Origin: Pelecanus crispus
Lineage: Eukaryota > Chordata > Aves > Pelecaniformes > Pelecanidae
DNA: 64,000 nucleotides
Assembly (NCBI RefSeq): GCF_030463565.1
Contig: NC_134655.1
Location: 9,188,372-9,252,371 of the forward strand
Reading direction: 5' to 3'
Position 1 is the first letter of the stretch. The number at the start of each line of letters is the position of its first letter. Below are positions 13,201-54,979 of this stretch, piece after piece. The translations under genes were made by a program, and so were the position numbers. The notes beneath the pieces are model-generated. The model saw only the letters and a program-made list of their open reading frames with translations. It did no database searches and had not been told where the DNA came from.

Positions 13201-15752
13201 AAGTTACTGTATGCTAGTATTTCAAAATTTAAACTACACTAGTGTTGTATTCTATATTAGTATTAAATGTAGAAAATACATGTTTTCTAAAGGGTAACTT
13301 CTAATTAGCCATACTTCTTACCTATTCATAAAATAATCTCTGAATAATCCTCAGGACGTGCCTTCCCATGCCATAGCAAGGAATTCTGCAGTGTAGGGTG
13401 TTTACAAGAACCCTAAAGACAAAGCATCTGAACAGCAGAATCGCACTAAATCCCACACGATGCGTTTTCAGAACAGTCGCCTGAACTAGTGCTGCTTACA
13501 AGCAACGTAGTATTGAGAGGGAGAAGCAATTACAGAGTTTGTTGCCAGCCACTTTGAAGTGCGCTAGGTCTGCTTCAAAACATGGCAGTATCTGATGAAA
13601 AATGGGGAATGCCAGAGGGAACTGTTCCCCAAGTGCCCCGGCAGCCTCAGCGGATGCCTTAGATAACTACCGTTTCTTCAAACGGTTTAGTTGGGCTCTT
13701 CTACAGATTTAATGCTCATTCAGAAGTCAAATACAGGAAGAAATATTTAATTCATTTTTAGAATTCATTCATAAACTAGCTTTGGATTCCACAAGTATCC
13801 ACGAGTGACACTAAAGTGAATAACTACATACACATACCCGGCACCCAACAGCTGCACCGCAACTTGGACATTAAGAGGGTGGGATAACGGCGTAAGATGA
13901 CCAATTAACTAGAGGTCTTTTCTTACATTAACTCTGCTAGGATAGGTAGATATAAGGCAAAGATGCATGCAACAACTTCATACCTGAAACAAAAGCTCTT
14001 TCGGAACTTTTCTGCTAAGTTTTAGTAGCTTTCTCCCCACCCACAAAATTCTACACAGCCCTAGATCACAAAATGTTGTTTTGCAACTGAAACACACGTA
14101 TGATATTCCTGCTTGAACAATGGTTAGTGCTCAGGTTAGTGATGAACTCGAGTCCAGATTCACTTAGAGAAACTTTTCACTTAAGTTTTGCAAAAGAGTG
14201 CATGAGCTAAACCCTACAGTACTCTTTTCCTGATCTCATTTATTTCTCCTTCTCTCACATTTCTTAATTTCTCTTTAGGGCTTGCCTGAAGTTGTTTCCA
14301 AATAAGCATTTACTTTTTAATTACGAACAGGATTTATTTTTCTATGGGTTATCTTCACCAGGAATCACCACACCAACAAAGTTAACAGCAGCAGGAAAAC
14401 GAATGTGAATGCAGGTCCACCTCCTACGATCAGCGTCTCAGGATGTACGGGTGCACCACAGGATGCCGATCGCACCGATGTGACTTAGCACCATCTGTCA
14501 GTGGGACACACACCAGCACACGCGTTTGCATGCTCATCTGAGGTCATGCACCTTAGCCTAGCCTGGTGCAACCGTACTGGCAAATAAATAAATTGTATGA
14601 CAAACGGGCATTGTAACTTTTCCAGGGTAGCAGAAGATTAGGAGAGGAAAGAAGGATGAAGATTAAGAAAGAAAGGGCATTAATAAGGAATACAAAGGCA
14701 TAAGTTTTGGTGATAGAAAATGGACATTTCATTTCCGCCTTCACTAGAACGATGTAAAACCCCAGGTTTCTCCTAACAGAAAAGAGAGAGAGTAGAAAGA
14801 CTGGAAACCTGGCACCGATTTTTAAAGTCTTTTTTCTTTATTTTTCATCTGGGTGAAATTTCCGTCAGTTTCTACTCCCTGTTTAAGGGTTTTTAAACTC
14901 AGCTCTCAAGTCTGTCTCCAGCTGGAAACTCCTGAAGGAAGGAGTTGCTCCGCCAGCGACCGCCGAGCTAGATGGGGTGACGCCCGGCGTCGAGCTCCTG
15001 CAGCCCACCCCGGCCGAGCCCCGTGAGCTCGGCCGAGCCCCGGCCCGACCCCCCGAGCCGCCACACACCTAAGACACACGGGGGGGACAGTCCTGCCGGG
15101 GGACGGCTGCACCCCCGCAGGTGAAACACCCGCTTGCACGAAAAAGAGAAACGGGAAAAACGATGCAAAATCGAGAAAACTCTCTCCCTTGAGTTTGCAA
15201 AGATGAGAAGCGACGCACTGCCCCAAAAAAACCCCGGGCCAAATCCTGCAGGCAGCCTCAGCCCTCGCAAAGAGGGTGACGTGAGGGACGAAAACCACCC
15301 AACCGCAAGCAGGAAACTTTGACAACAGCCAGCTCCCTCGCCGAGGAAAATCTGCCGCTAGCCTGCGCGGCCGCACGGAAATAAACCCCCAGATTTGAGC
15401 GGCAGGGGCCGCGCCGGCACCGCCTCCCTCCCGGCGCCGGTCCGGGGGCGCGGGGCGGCGGCGGGGAGGCCGCCCCAAGGCCGGGGGCCGCGCTGCGCGG
15501 CGGCGCGGGCCGAGGCCGCCCGGCCCGGCGGGGAGGGCGGGGGGGGACGGGCAGGCCGCGGCGGCCCCCACCGAGCGCGGGACGCGGCGCGCCCTCTCCC
15601 GCCGCCGGCCCCGCTCACCTGTCCAGCGCCTCCGTGCCGGCCTGCCGCGGCCCTGCCCCCGCCGCCGCGGCGCCCCCCGCCCGCACGGCTCGCCGGCTCA
15701 CGCCGCCGCCCTCCACCGCCGGCCCAGCCGCCGCCGCCGCCGCCCGCTCCAT
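1..15752 (-). CDS. MTMR1: MTMR1, myotubularin-related protein 1 (5' two thirds; runs off left edge)
   Basis: Paralogue of MTM1 and a phosphoinositide 3-phosphatase of the same subfamily (MTM1, MTMR1, MTMR2). Constitutive coding exons (minus, 5' to 3'): 15752-15619, 12799-12694, 6322-6247, 5335-5241, 5024-4917, 4502-4401, 3681-3598, 3011-2862, 2103-1915, 1429-1244. They join in frame to 1230 nt = 410 codons. Residues 1-45 are Ala/Gly-rich and probably disordered. PH-GRAM follows from about 90 to 210 and then the N-terminal part of the phosphatase domain. The catalytic HCSDGWDRT exon and the C-terminal coiled coil lie left of base 1. Start codon: strong context (A at -3, G at +4) inside a CpG island. 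Intron 2 (6323-12693) contains three candidate in-frame cassette exons, listed separately. Identity rests on exon sequences such as [20 protein letters not shown] and [13 protein letters not shown], which differ consistently from MTM1. Confidence 0.96.
1244..1429 (-). CDS. MTMR1: MTMR1 coding exon 10 (last exon in window)
   Basis: 186 nt, acceptor GAATGACAG|, donor AGG|GTAAAA. Begins [20 protein letters not shown], includes [20 protein letters not shown] and ends STHWLEYIR (residues 349-410). The next exon, which should carry the catalytic HCSDGWDRT loop, lies left of base 1. Confidence 0.96.
1915..2103 (-). CDS. MTMR1: MTMR1 coding exon 9 (phosphatase domain)
   Basis: 189 nt, acceptor ATTCCAG|, donor AAG|GTAGGT. 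Begins [20 protein letters not shown] and ends [12 protein letters not shown] (residues 286-348). Residue 305 is Ser (SQPSVG), where the MTM1 paralogue in this window has Leu (SQPLVG); I recall Leu in human MTMR1 as well. Otherwise highly conserved. Confidence 0.96.
2862..3011 (-). CDS. MTMR1: MTMR1 coding exon 8 (phosphatase domain, N-terminal)
   Basis: 150 nt, acceptor TTCATACAG|, donor CCA|GTAAGT. Begins [20 protein letters not shown] and ends [17 protein letters not shown] (residues 236-285). The same length and boundaries occur in MTM1 34442-34591. Confidence 0.96.
3598..3681 (-). CDS. MTMR1: MTMR1 coding exon 7
   Basis: 84 nt, acceptor TGTCTTTAG|, donor CAG|GTGAGT. It encodes [20 protein letters not shown] then PMAEYKRQ (residues 208-235). 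This links PH-GRAM to the phosphatase domain and is the same length as MTM1 35857-35940. Confidence 0.96.
4401..4502 (-). CDS. MTMR1: MTMR1 coding exon 6 (PH-GRAM end)
   Basis: 102 nt, acceptor TTTTGACAG|, donor CTG|GTAAGT. It encodes [20 protein letters not shown] then [14 protein letters not shown] (residues 174-207). It carries the conserved DMRNLR segment that closes the PH-GRAM domain. Confidence 0.96.
4917..5024 (-). CDS. MTMR1: MTMR1 coding exon 5 (PH-GRAM)
   Basis: 108 nt, donor AAG|GTATGG. It encodes [20 protein letters not shown] then [16 protein letters not shown] (residues 138-173). It is one codon shorter than the MTM1 counterpart (111 nt), the only length difference among the seven aligned exons. 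Confidence 0.96.
5241..5335 (-). CDS. MTMR1: MTMR1 coding exon 4 (PH-GRAM)
   Basis: 95 nt, acceptor TTTTCCAG|, donor AGG|GTAAGA. It encodes [20 protein letters not shown] then [11 protein letters not shown] (residues 106-137), the first strands of the PH-GRAM fold. The equivalent MTM1 exon (48533-48627) has the same length and split-codon phase. Confidence 0.96.
6247..6322 (-). CDS. MTMR1: MTMR1 coding exon 3
   Basis: 76 nt, acceptor TCTGCCAG|, donor TTG|GTAAGC. It encodes [20 protein letters not shown] then SIKVI and the first base of an Ala codon (residues 81-106). It leads into the PH-GRAM domain, and the LFPGE motif corresponds to RLPGE of MTM1 exon 3. Confidence 0.95.
7701..7751 (-). 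CDS. MTMR1: Candidate 51-nt cassette exon in MTMR1 intron 2
   Basis: Acceptor CTCATGCAATGCAG| and donor CAG|GTGGCAAG bracket 51 nt that encode [17 protein letters not shown] (17 residues, acidic) in frame with exons 2 and 3. The upstream intron has a CTGCTGCC pyrimidine-rich stretch. Position and frame fit the alternatively used intron-2 exons known for mammalian MTMR1. The donor (GTGGCA) is weaker than those of the constitutive exons, as expected for a regulated exon. Use in this species is inferred. Confidence 0.75.
9964..9987 (-). CDS. MTMR1: Candidate 24-nt microexon in MTMR1 intron 2
   Basis: Acceptor TTTTAACTAACAG| and donor CCG|GTAAGAT flank exactly 24 nt coding VYRRPVIP in the MTMR1 frame. 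There is almost no polypyrimidine tract, and an ACTAAC motif abuts the acceptor AG. ACUAAC is the core site of the muscle and glial splicing factor QKI. MTMR1 of mammals is known to have alternatively used small exons in this same intron, some muscle-specific and mis-spliced in myotonic dystrophy type 1. I infer this is one of them. Confidence 0.72.
12415..12501 (-). CDS. MTMR1: Candidate 87-nt cassette exon in MTMR1 intron 2
   Basis: The stretch is open in the MTMR1 frame for 29 codons. It is preceded on the minus strand by a pyrimidine-rich acceptor (TTTTCCTCCGTATTTAG|) and followed by a good donor (GAA|GTGAGT). The peptide starts [20 protein letters not shown] and is strongly basic. Length is a multiple of three and it sits between two phase-0 exons, so inclusion would keep the frame. 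Seen directly: splice signals and open frame. Inferred: that it is used. I do not recognise the peptide from memory, and it could be a chance open stretch. Confidence 0.45.
12694..12799 (-). CDS. MTMR1: MTMR1 coding exon 2
   Basis: 106 nt, with acceptor TTTTTGTAG| and donor AGG|GTAAGT. It encodes [20 protein letters not shown] and then [16 protein letters not shown] (residues 45-80). It ends on a codon boundary, so any downstream cassette exon of length divisible by three keeps the frame. This N-terminal segment precedes the PH-GRAM domain and has no counterpart in MTM1. Confidence 0.95.
12800..15618 (-). other. MTMR1 intron 1
   Basis: The intron between the CpG-island first exon and exon 2. 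The first 700 bases (about 14930-15618) are part of the CpG island and produce long but meaningless open frames; the rest is A/T-rich. No repeat or exon was recognised. Confidence 0.85.
15619..15752 (-). CDS. MTMR1: MTMR1 coding exon 1 (start codon)
   Basis: ATG is at 15752-15750, followed by 44 codons plus two bases (AG) that complete Ser45 with the first base of exon 2. The donor is CAG|GTGAGC. The peptide begins [17 protein letters not shown] and ends QAGTEALDS, the end matching the [13 protein letters not shown] junction known in mammalian MTMR1. The low-complexity Ala/Gly/Arg part is about ten residues shorter than I recall for the human protein. This start was chosen because it has a strong Kozak context and no further in-frame ATG leads into this exon. 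Confidence 0.93.
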
Positions 15753-15801
15753 GCTTCCGCCCGCCGGCGGGACCCGCTGCGCCGCCGCCGCCGCCGCCGG
15801 G

Positions 15802-15809
15802 ATGGCGGC
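15802..15809. promoter_or_regulatory. YY1-like element in MTMR1 5' region
   Basis: ATGGCGGC on the plus strand (GCCGCCAT on the transcribed strand), 50 bases upstream of the MTMR1 ATG and next to a GC box. YY1 sites are enriched just downstream of start sites in CpG-island promoters. Factor binding is inferred. Confidence 0.5.
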
Positions 15810-16377
15810 CTCCCGCCCCTCCGCCGCGCCCGGCCCGGCCCTGCCGCCTCAGCCCGGCCCGCTCGGGCCCCGGCGGCGGCCGCCAGCTGTCAGCGGGCGG
15901 CGGGGCTTACCCACAGGCCCCCGCGCCGCCGCGAGGGCGGGCAGCGGCCCCGCGCGGCGGGGGAAGGCCCGGCGCGGCCCGGCGGGCGCCTGAGGGAGCC
16001 CGGGGGAGCCCGGGGGAGCCCCTCAGGCCCCGGGGCGCTGCTGGGAGCGAGGGGCCGGCGCTCAGGGGGAATAGGCGGCCACCCTCCGCGTTCCGTGAAA
16101 ACGTCTGGCAGAGGCAAAGGGTTTAAAACTGACATCTTTATTTTTTTTTTTTTTTTCCCCCCTTCACACACATACACGGCAGAGGGTGTTCAGCTCCCCC
16201 GTCCCCCCTCCCCGCCACGGAGTCGCTTGACAAGAGCCAGCTCCAGAGCAGCGCTGCGGGATCCAAGGGGCGGCCGACACCGGCTCGGGGAGCAGCAAGG
16301 AGTGCGTGAGGAGATTCCTGGTCAGTTATAAAAACCTGTTTTTCTCAAGCACGACACAAAAATGCTGACTGCGAGAC

Positions 16378-16399
16378 AAAAAAAAAAAAAAAAAAAAAA
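16378..16399. repeat. A22 homopolymer
   Basis: Uninterrupted run of 22 A in the MTM1-MTMR1 intergenic stretch. It may be an old retroposon tail, but no attached element was recognised. Confidence 0.8.
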
Positions 16400-16751
16400 C
16401 CAACCTGAACTCGAGGCAGAGTTTAAAAATATGTCAAGAGGAGGTAGTACGCAAATAATTTCTAGGGCATACCCATAACAGTGATGCTGGGGTGGGTAAG
16501 GCATAAGCAAATAAAGGCGGCATTCAACAAATAAACTTTCTAAATAAGAGACTGAAGCCCAGTACAAAACCTAGGTTATCTTCTCAGGTCCAAGGAAGTC
16601 AGAATACAAAAAGAAAAAAACTGAAATACAGCCTTCCGAGATGGATATTTCGTACTGGATGCCGGGCATTTATAGCTGTTGATGTTCACATCCCAGCCCT
16701 GCTTTTTTAGCCCTCCTGGAAAAGGCACTCAGCACCTGGAACTTTCTCATT

Positions 16752-16780
16752 CCCCCCCCCCCCCCCCCCCCCCAAAAAAA
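16752..16780. repeat. C22 A7 homopolymer tract
   Basis: Twenty-two C followed by seven A, between the MTM1 3' end and the MTMR1 promoter. The G-run on the other strand could form a G-quadruplex. Length in the assembly may be unreliable. Confidence 0.85.
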
Positions 16781-17694
16781 CTTCCCCAGCCACCACGGGG
16801 AACCGGCTGCGCCCCGCAGCCGTGCACGGGGCCGGGGGTGCCGCAGAGACGCCACGCGTGTGCGTGCAGCGCGCTGCGGAACGGCAGCCCGCATCGCGCG
16901 TTTCAGTGGAAAGGAGAAGAGTTTCCTGTTAACGTTGGTCAGTTTGTATGCCTACATTCACAACTTTAAAGTAGTACTTTCCAGAAAGCATTGGATTAAA
17001 AACACCCCTATGTTTGCCTAATACTGCCATGTAAAAACAGAATTAAAACAAGTATCTTATCTGTCGACTTGCAAAAAATCCAAGCCTGCACAGAGCTACG
17101 TTAGAGCGCTTCAAAGACCGGAATTCAACTGAACCAGTAATATGAAGAATGGCATATACGTAATGAAGTAAGTGCAAAAAGGCCCTTTCCATTATATTAC
17201 ACTTTCCCAAATGCAATAGGTTATCATGTAGTGTTTACACAGTAAAAACTATTAGATTTTCTGAACTTCTCCACACTGCTCAGAGATGTCACCAATACGT
17301 TCAACTCAAATACAGAAACTTTAAATATTCTAATAAAAATAGCTTTTTTTAATAAACCACAAGTAAGTAGAAGGCAAATATACCGGACTATGCATAGCTT
17401 TGAAAATGTAAAGTATACCATGAACAATTGAGCGTCCTTCTTCATTTATCTGGCATAATGCATCTTATTTACCTTAACAAGTCAAGGTTTTGGGACAATG
17501 TTGGTATTTTGGAAACACATACTGAAAAAACATTGATGGGAGAATGAAATTTAGAGGACAACAGAGGACAATAATAAGTCACATAAATGATGTGTATTTA
17601 GAACACACATGCCATATGCTCTGAGCTTCCCTGAAAAAAAATAAAATAGTGCAATTCAGTGTATATACTGAATTAAATCAAGAGGCGGTATACT

Positions 17695-17700
17695 TTTATT
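17695..17700 (-). terminator. MTM1: Candidate MTM1 polyadenylation signal
   Basis: AATAAA on the minus strand about 1.57 kb after the MTM1 stop. It is one of several hexamers and was chosen only because it gives a 3'UTR close to the mammalian length. The others (18901, 18721, 18645, 18484, 16137) could serve for shorter or longer transcripts. Confidence 0.35.
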
Positions 17701-19265
17701 CCTTTGAAAAAATACTGTTCTAAAAATATTCAGATGTCCTCTAAACTTTGACTTTTATGGAACTATAGCTTTAAATTTAGTTTTCATATGCAAAATATTT
17801 ACACTTTATAAACTTGCGGAATTTCTAATAAACTATATTATATATACTTACACAAAACTTAATTTATATATAATCCTATTATATCTTGGCAGATCAAAAC
17901 TCACCACATGTACAATAATTTACAATGACAGAAGCCTCAAGCATCAAAATATCTCCTTTAAAATAACAATATTAGAGTTCTCTACAGATTCTGAATTGCA
18001 GTACTTCCTGGATTGCCTGAATATCATTAAACTTCTGAGAATATGCAAAATTTTAATTAAATATCAAGTAGCAAGGTTTGTGCTGTCATAAGAAATGCTT
18101 GCAACTATTTAAAAAACACCTGAAAGGAACAAATTAAAGGTTTGCCAGAAGCCTCTGAAATGAAGGCTTGAAACTAGAATTCACTGGAAGGTTCAATTTA
18201 AGTGCACACACTATATGCAAATCTTGTATACTGAAGTCCCTTAAATACTTAAGAATTAATCCATTGAACAGAAGTAAAATTAAACAGTAAGCTATAAATG
18301 TACAAGTTTTCAACAGTATTCATAACTGAAAATTTTTGCCTACTTTGGTATAAAAGCTGCTTTAAACAGGCACGTTTACTTTTAGAAGACAAACACAAGC
18401 TTTAATACTATGGCTATTGCTGGATATTTAAGCAATGCCTCTGTGGGTCTGTTTTTAATTATATAAACCTTCTTTAGAACCATTTTATTCTGTATTAATC
18501 CGAAGAACCAATATTGCCAACAGTGATAATTTGTAATATACTTTAGCGCTGAACAGTTAGCCAAAACAGGACTTCTCAGAATCCAGTACAATTGTCATTT
18601 GTTTAAAAAACCCAAACAATTTACAATAAAAAATAGATTTTCCTTTTATTTTTTATATCTACTGAGCTATTTGAACTTTTCAATTAGAAGCATATTGGTG
18701 AAATCCCTTCCATATTTTTGTTTATTTCAAAAAAGGAAAATTTGGAATTCTTAGGTAACCAGAAAATCTCAACACTTCTTTCTGAAATCCTACAATAGAA
18801 TATTTTTTTTTATCTCATGAAGTCCACAAACTTACTCCTAACAGGAATACACACATACCTAGTTTTACACAATGTGAATATTCCTATTGCTGTTAACGTG
18901 TTTATTCACGACATGTAAGACTGAGGATGAATTTCTTTACAGGAACATTACCTACTATGTAATAAATTAAAGCGTTCTTGTGAAAACAATAAATCAATTT
19001 CAATTGTACCAGACTTTCCAAAATAACTCTTAAAGCCCTCCATAACTAGAAGTTGATTAATAATGTCCCCAGTCCACAGGTTCTGAAAGGCACGTAATTG
19101 AAGAGTTGGTTTTGTTTGTTTTGAAGTCCTCCTCAAATGAAGACAGTCTAAAATAATTTGTGTTAGGACAGTCTAATGTAAGGCATTAAAATATTCCTCT
19201 TTATGCTATAGATCTATGTTAAGCACCACTTGCTATTACAGTATAGAACGAAGCCAACATTTTCT

Positions 19266-51285
<32,020 letters not shown>

Positions 51286-54200
51286 ACTGGGTATCTGGTG
51301 AGAAAGCACAAATTGGAGACTTAAACTTCCTCCTGGACTACATACTATTTACAGGAGAGGTTTTAGACTTTGGAGGTCCACAGGTAGACATCAAGAGCTT
51401 CCAAGAATGTTTTGCACGTTACTGTTAATTTCAAAAATTACACAACACCTTGTAATTGAAGGTCACTATTTAAATGCATCCAAATCTAACAAGAAATTCA
51501 TTACTAGCTCTGGGATTGGTTCTTATTATAAGGAATTTTCTGACTCAAGCTGTATTTTGGAATTCAGTTGTTTGAATACTATTATTAGTTCAGTCAACAG
51601 ATATTAGAGTGTTTGTTTTAAGCAACAGGACACACATACTATGAAATGCAATCTACTTGGAGCATTTGTATTAAGACTTTTCATTTAGGAAGACAGGAAC
51701 AAACTAGAAAATTATTGCATAGCTCTTGAAATCACAAGCATATTAATACACCCAAGTGTTTCAAGTTAAAAAAAAAAGGGAGAGAAGGAAAAAGCAGGAG
51801 TTCCACAGTACTTCTACATTTAAAAACAATCCCCCATTTCCTAAATTGAAACTTCAGTTAGCACACCAGAAGGGGGAGTGTCCAGCCTTCTGGTCTGAAT
51901 AGCTTTGATACGGTCAAAGGAAAAAGATTTATTTTTTTTCCCAAATGTTATTGATTAAAGACAGAATCGCATGATACAGGATTCATCATCTTAATCATTC
52001 CTGGCGTTGCACAAGGGATCGCTACAACCAACATCGGGAAAACACTCATGCTTGAAGTCACTCCAAAGAGTAACTTCGTACCAAATTATACTTCCCTTTC
52101 ACTAGTCACACACCCTTCATCAAGCCGATATGACACCGCACAGCAATCCTGAAGCATTTTTGTTTGTTTGTTTGTTTGGGGGGTGGTGGGGGGGGTGGTG
52201 TGGAGTGATTACAGGCCACACAATCTTTGTTTCTATTCCATAAATGAAACATGGAAGCCTTAAATAAGCACTTTCCCTCCCCTCTCAACAGTGGAAAAAG
52301 TTTGCCCAGATCTCTCTGCACCGTGACACATCAGCCCACGCTCCCGCGTAACAGTGGGCTCACAGTGACGCTGCAACAGCCCTCACAAGCGATAGCAACA
52401 CGTTAAACTGCAAGATTCAAAATGCTTTGAAGTTACTATAACAATACAGGAATGTGTCTGGGCAGGAAGAAGGTAGAAAACCACGACCTGAAGTTCTACA
52501 GGTTTGTTACCTCCTCACAGTGCCCAAGTCTTCCATGTCTCAAAGAAAACATAGGAAACCTGACACTGTGTTTAAAACTGTAATATTCAGTGATATAGCT
52601 TATCAGTATAAAAATCACACTCCCCAACAAAAAAAAAAAAAAAAAGAAAGAAGAACCTGCATTAAGTTGAAATATGAAGAAATATGCCTTTGAATGCCGC
52701 AGAGCCTGAGTGACCCTGTCACACGGAGGTATTACTTCCTTTCTAGGTCGCCGGCAGTCTCAGCTTTCTCCAAACACTGAAACAGAGGGGTCCTGAACTA
52801 ATTTTAGTGCAACACCAATAATTTAAATGAAAAGCTATTAGCAATCAACATTAAATCATTGTTCTTTCAAACTACCCTCCACAGAAAAACTACTGCAACA
52901 CTGGAGACTAATGTTTTGACCACAAAATTGAGAAGATATTTTCAGTTTTTCCTTCCTTGCAATATCTTACATACTACAAAACTTAAGATAGATTTATCTT
53001 TTTCTATATTACTATGTTAACTTGTGAATATCCAATATTTGTTCAGATTACTTTCCTTAATTTACAGAAGCTTAAGTTTTCTAATAACCAGATATTTAAA
53101 GGTAAAAGGTATATTTACTCAGAAGCTTGTTTTAAAATGTTTTCCATATGAAGTGGTTTTTGTTCATATGTTATGTGAGAAATACCAGGTGAGACAGAGA
53201 CAAAGGCACAGCAGCCCCAGTTTTTCCATGTCAACATAGAAAGTGGTTTTAACTAGAGCTCACATAAATTTAAATTAAGCCTGCACCAACCATGAGAGAC
53301 AAGTGAGCATAAACAAGCCCTAGAAAAGCGACTTTTAGAAGATGTGGCAACCCTGAGGAGATCTGCACTGCAAAATGGAAATTTTGACTGCAGCAGGTAC
53401 AGGCACATCCAAGCCAGCTGTTGATCTTGCAACCGTAGCTGCACGGCCAGCGAAGCCACAGAAAGACAAATTTCAGCAGAGGTCACACGAGCCCACCCTG
53501 CATCCCGGACACTCACCTCGGTGCCAACCCACCGCCTCAGCTCGCAAGAAGAAAAGCTCGTCTGGATGTTCCTGATGCCTTTCAATACTACCTCCAATCG
53601 TAGCATACTTCTGCTGCTCACACAGGGAACAGGATGAAGTGTTTTAAAAGCCTTCTGCTTCCTCCTTTGCTTCTACATTATTTCCTCCCTTACTGCACAT
53701 TCACTAAGTTTTGGCTGAACTGTAGCCTTACACGAGGCGAGTTATGATTCTATAATAATAATAATCACCTGACTCCAGAACACTGACTCTAACTTTTCCA
53801 AACTTCAGTGTAAATTAAAAGGAATACGCAGAGATGCTTTCGGATTCTCAGAAAAATTTCTCTTTGTAGAACCTGGCAATACAGCGGGACAGAGCTCGCC
53901 TCCCCCCCACGCTGCCACCTCACTAGGCCACTTCAAACAAACAAGATGTCTGCGCAGCGCTTGCAGCAGACCTCTGCGTGCGTGTTTCTGTGTATCTAAG
54001 TTTACTTCATGTAAAATTCCCCCACTCTCCATGAGACTCATTTCTTTAAACACACTTTACAGTGAGAATGAATCCACTCACTGACTTCAACTTCTATAGA
54101 ATACTTCATTATAGAATTACAACCAACTACTCTGTTTCATTTCCAACACTTTCATGATGCAAATTAGACTTATTCAGAGCTAATTAAGTTGAATAAATAT

Positions 54201-54467
54201 GTATTAAAGGTAAGGTGTTATCTGTCAGATTTTTTTTTTAAATCCATCAAACATTTTCACTACAATTAATGCAAGTTATTTCATCAGTATGTAAGTGGAA
54301 GATCTCTTTTCATGCTGCCTATATTTTGCTTTGAAATCCAATCACACTTTAAAAACCCAAATTCTAATAAGCATATTTATAACCACCCACATTTTCCTGA
54401 TTTCTGGGAGTAAACTACGGTCAAGGAATTAAACTTTACATTATAGAACAGCCATTAGACAGCATTT

Positions 54468-54979
54468 AGAACAGTGTCCGCTTTTGGACCTCAGTACAGG
54501 ACAGGCATCGATAAACGGCAGCGAGTTCAGCAGAGGGCCACCAAGAGGACCCGGACCTGGAGCGCCTGCCCCGTAACGAGAGGCTGAGGTAGCTGGGAAT
54601 CGTCCAGCCTGAAGGAGACAGCTCCAGCGGGACCTCACAGCTGCCCACCAGTACCTTTGAGGTGGTCACTGAGAAGAGAGCGCCAGGGTCCTCAAAGTGG
54701 TGAGCGTTGAGAGGACAAGACACAACAGAAACCAAAACAAACTAGATTCCAGCTTGATTTAGGGGAAAAAAAAAAAAAATATCCCTAGTTTTGCACCGTA
54801 AGGGCAGTCAGGCAGTGAAAACAGGGGCCAGGGAGGTTGCAGTCTCCATCCTCAGAGGTTTTTAAGACCCAGCTGAATAAAGCTTTGAGCAACTGGGTCT
54901 GATCCTGCTTTGAGGAAGGAGTTGAACTAGAGACCTCCTGAAGTCCCTTCCAACCTGAATTCTCTATGCTTCTGTGATC
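54468..54979 (+). mobile_element. CR1 LINE, 3' part
   Basis: The order of recognisable CR1 3'-end segments is preserved: CAGCAGAGGGCCACCAAGAG, an AGGCTGAGGTAGCTGGG-like block, GTCCAGCCTGAAGGAGA, the ACAAGACACAACAGAAAC block, GAGTCTCCATCCT-like text, CCCTTCCAACCTGA, and an ending close to TTCTATGCTTCTGTGAT. It is diverged and 5'-truncated, as most bird CR1 copies are. It lies antisense to MTM1 in probable intron 1. Confidence 0.85.

Larger units (their letters stand above)
14930..16080. promoter_or_regulatory. MTMR1: CpG island, MTMR1 promoter
   Basis: A dense G+C and CpG block that starts and ends sharply against A/T-rich flanks and contains MTMR1 exon 1. Just upstream of the start codon are a (CCG)n tract (about 15779-15800), a YY1-type ATGGCGGC element (15802-15809) and a GC box (CCCGCCCC, 15813-15819 region), typical of TATA-less housekeeping promoters where YY1 lies close to the start site. 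I infer transcription starts within about 200 bases upstream of the ATG. No TATA box was seen. Confidence 0.85.
15753..19265. other. MTM1-MTMR1 intergenic stretch with MTM1 3'UTR
   Basis: Only 3.5 kb separate the MTM1 stop from the MTMR1 start. The right part must hold the MTM1 3'UTR. Minus-strand AATAAA hexamers (plus TTTATT) occur at 18901-18906, 18721-18726, 18645-18650, 18484-18489, 17695-17700 and 16137-16142; the 17695 signal would give a 3'UTR of about 1.6 kb, near the mammalian size. The left part is the MTMR1 promoter. Homopolymers: A22 at 16378-16399, C22 at 16752-16773. No other gene was seen. Confidence 0.7.

Noticed and set aside
14906..16177. Long overlapping open frames on both strands (up to 243 codons)
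   Set aside because: They lie in the CpG island, where stop codons are rare. Their translations are Pro/Arg/Ala low-complexity and they overlap each other. Only the 134-nt MTMR1 exon 1 is supported by splice joins and homology.
53253..53621. 122-codon minus-strand open frame with a good donor inside
   Set aside because: Considered as an MTM1 first exon because of GAG|GTGAGT at 53516 and moderate CpG content. No strong promoter context and the frame does not lead into exon 2, so not called beyond a mention.
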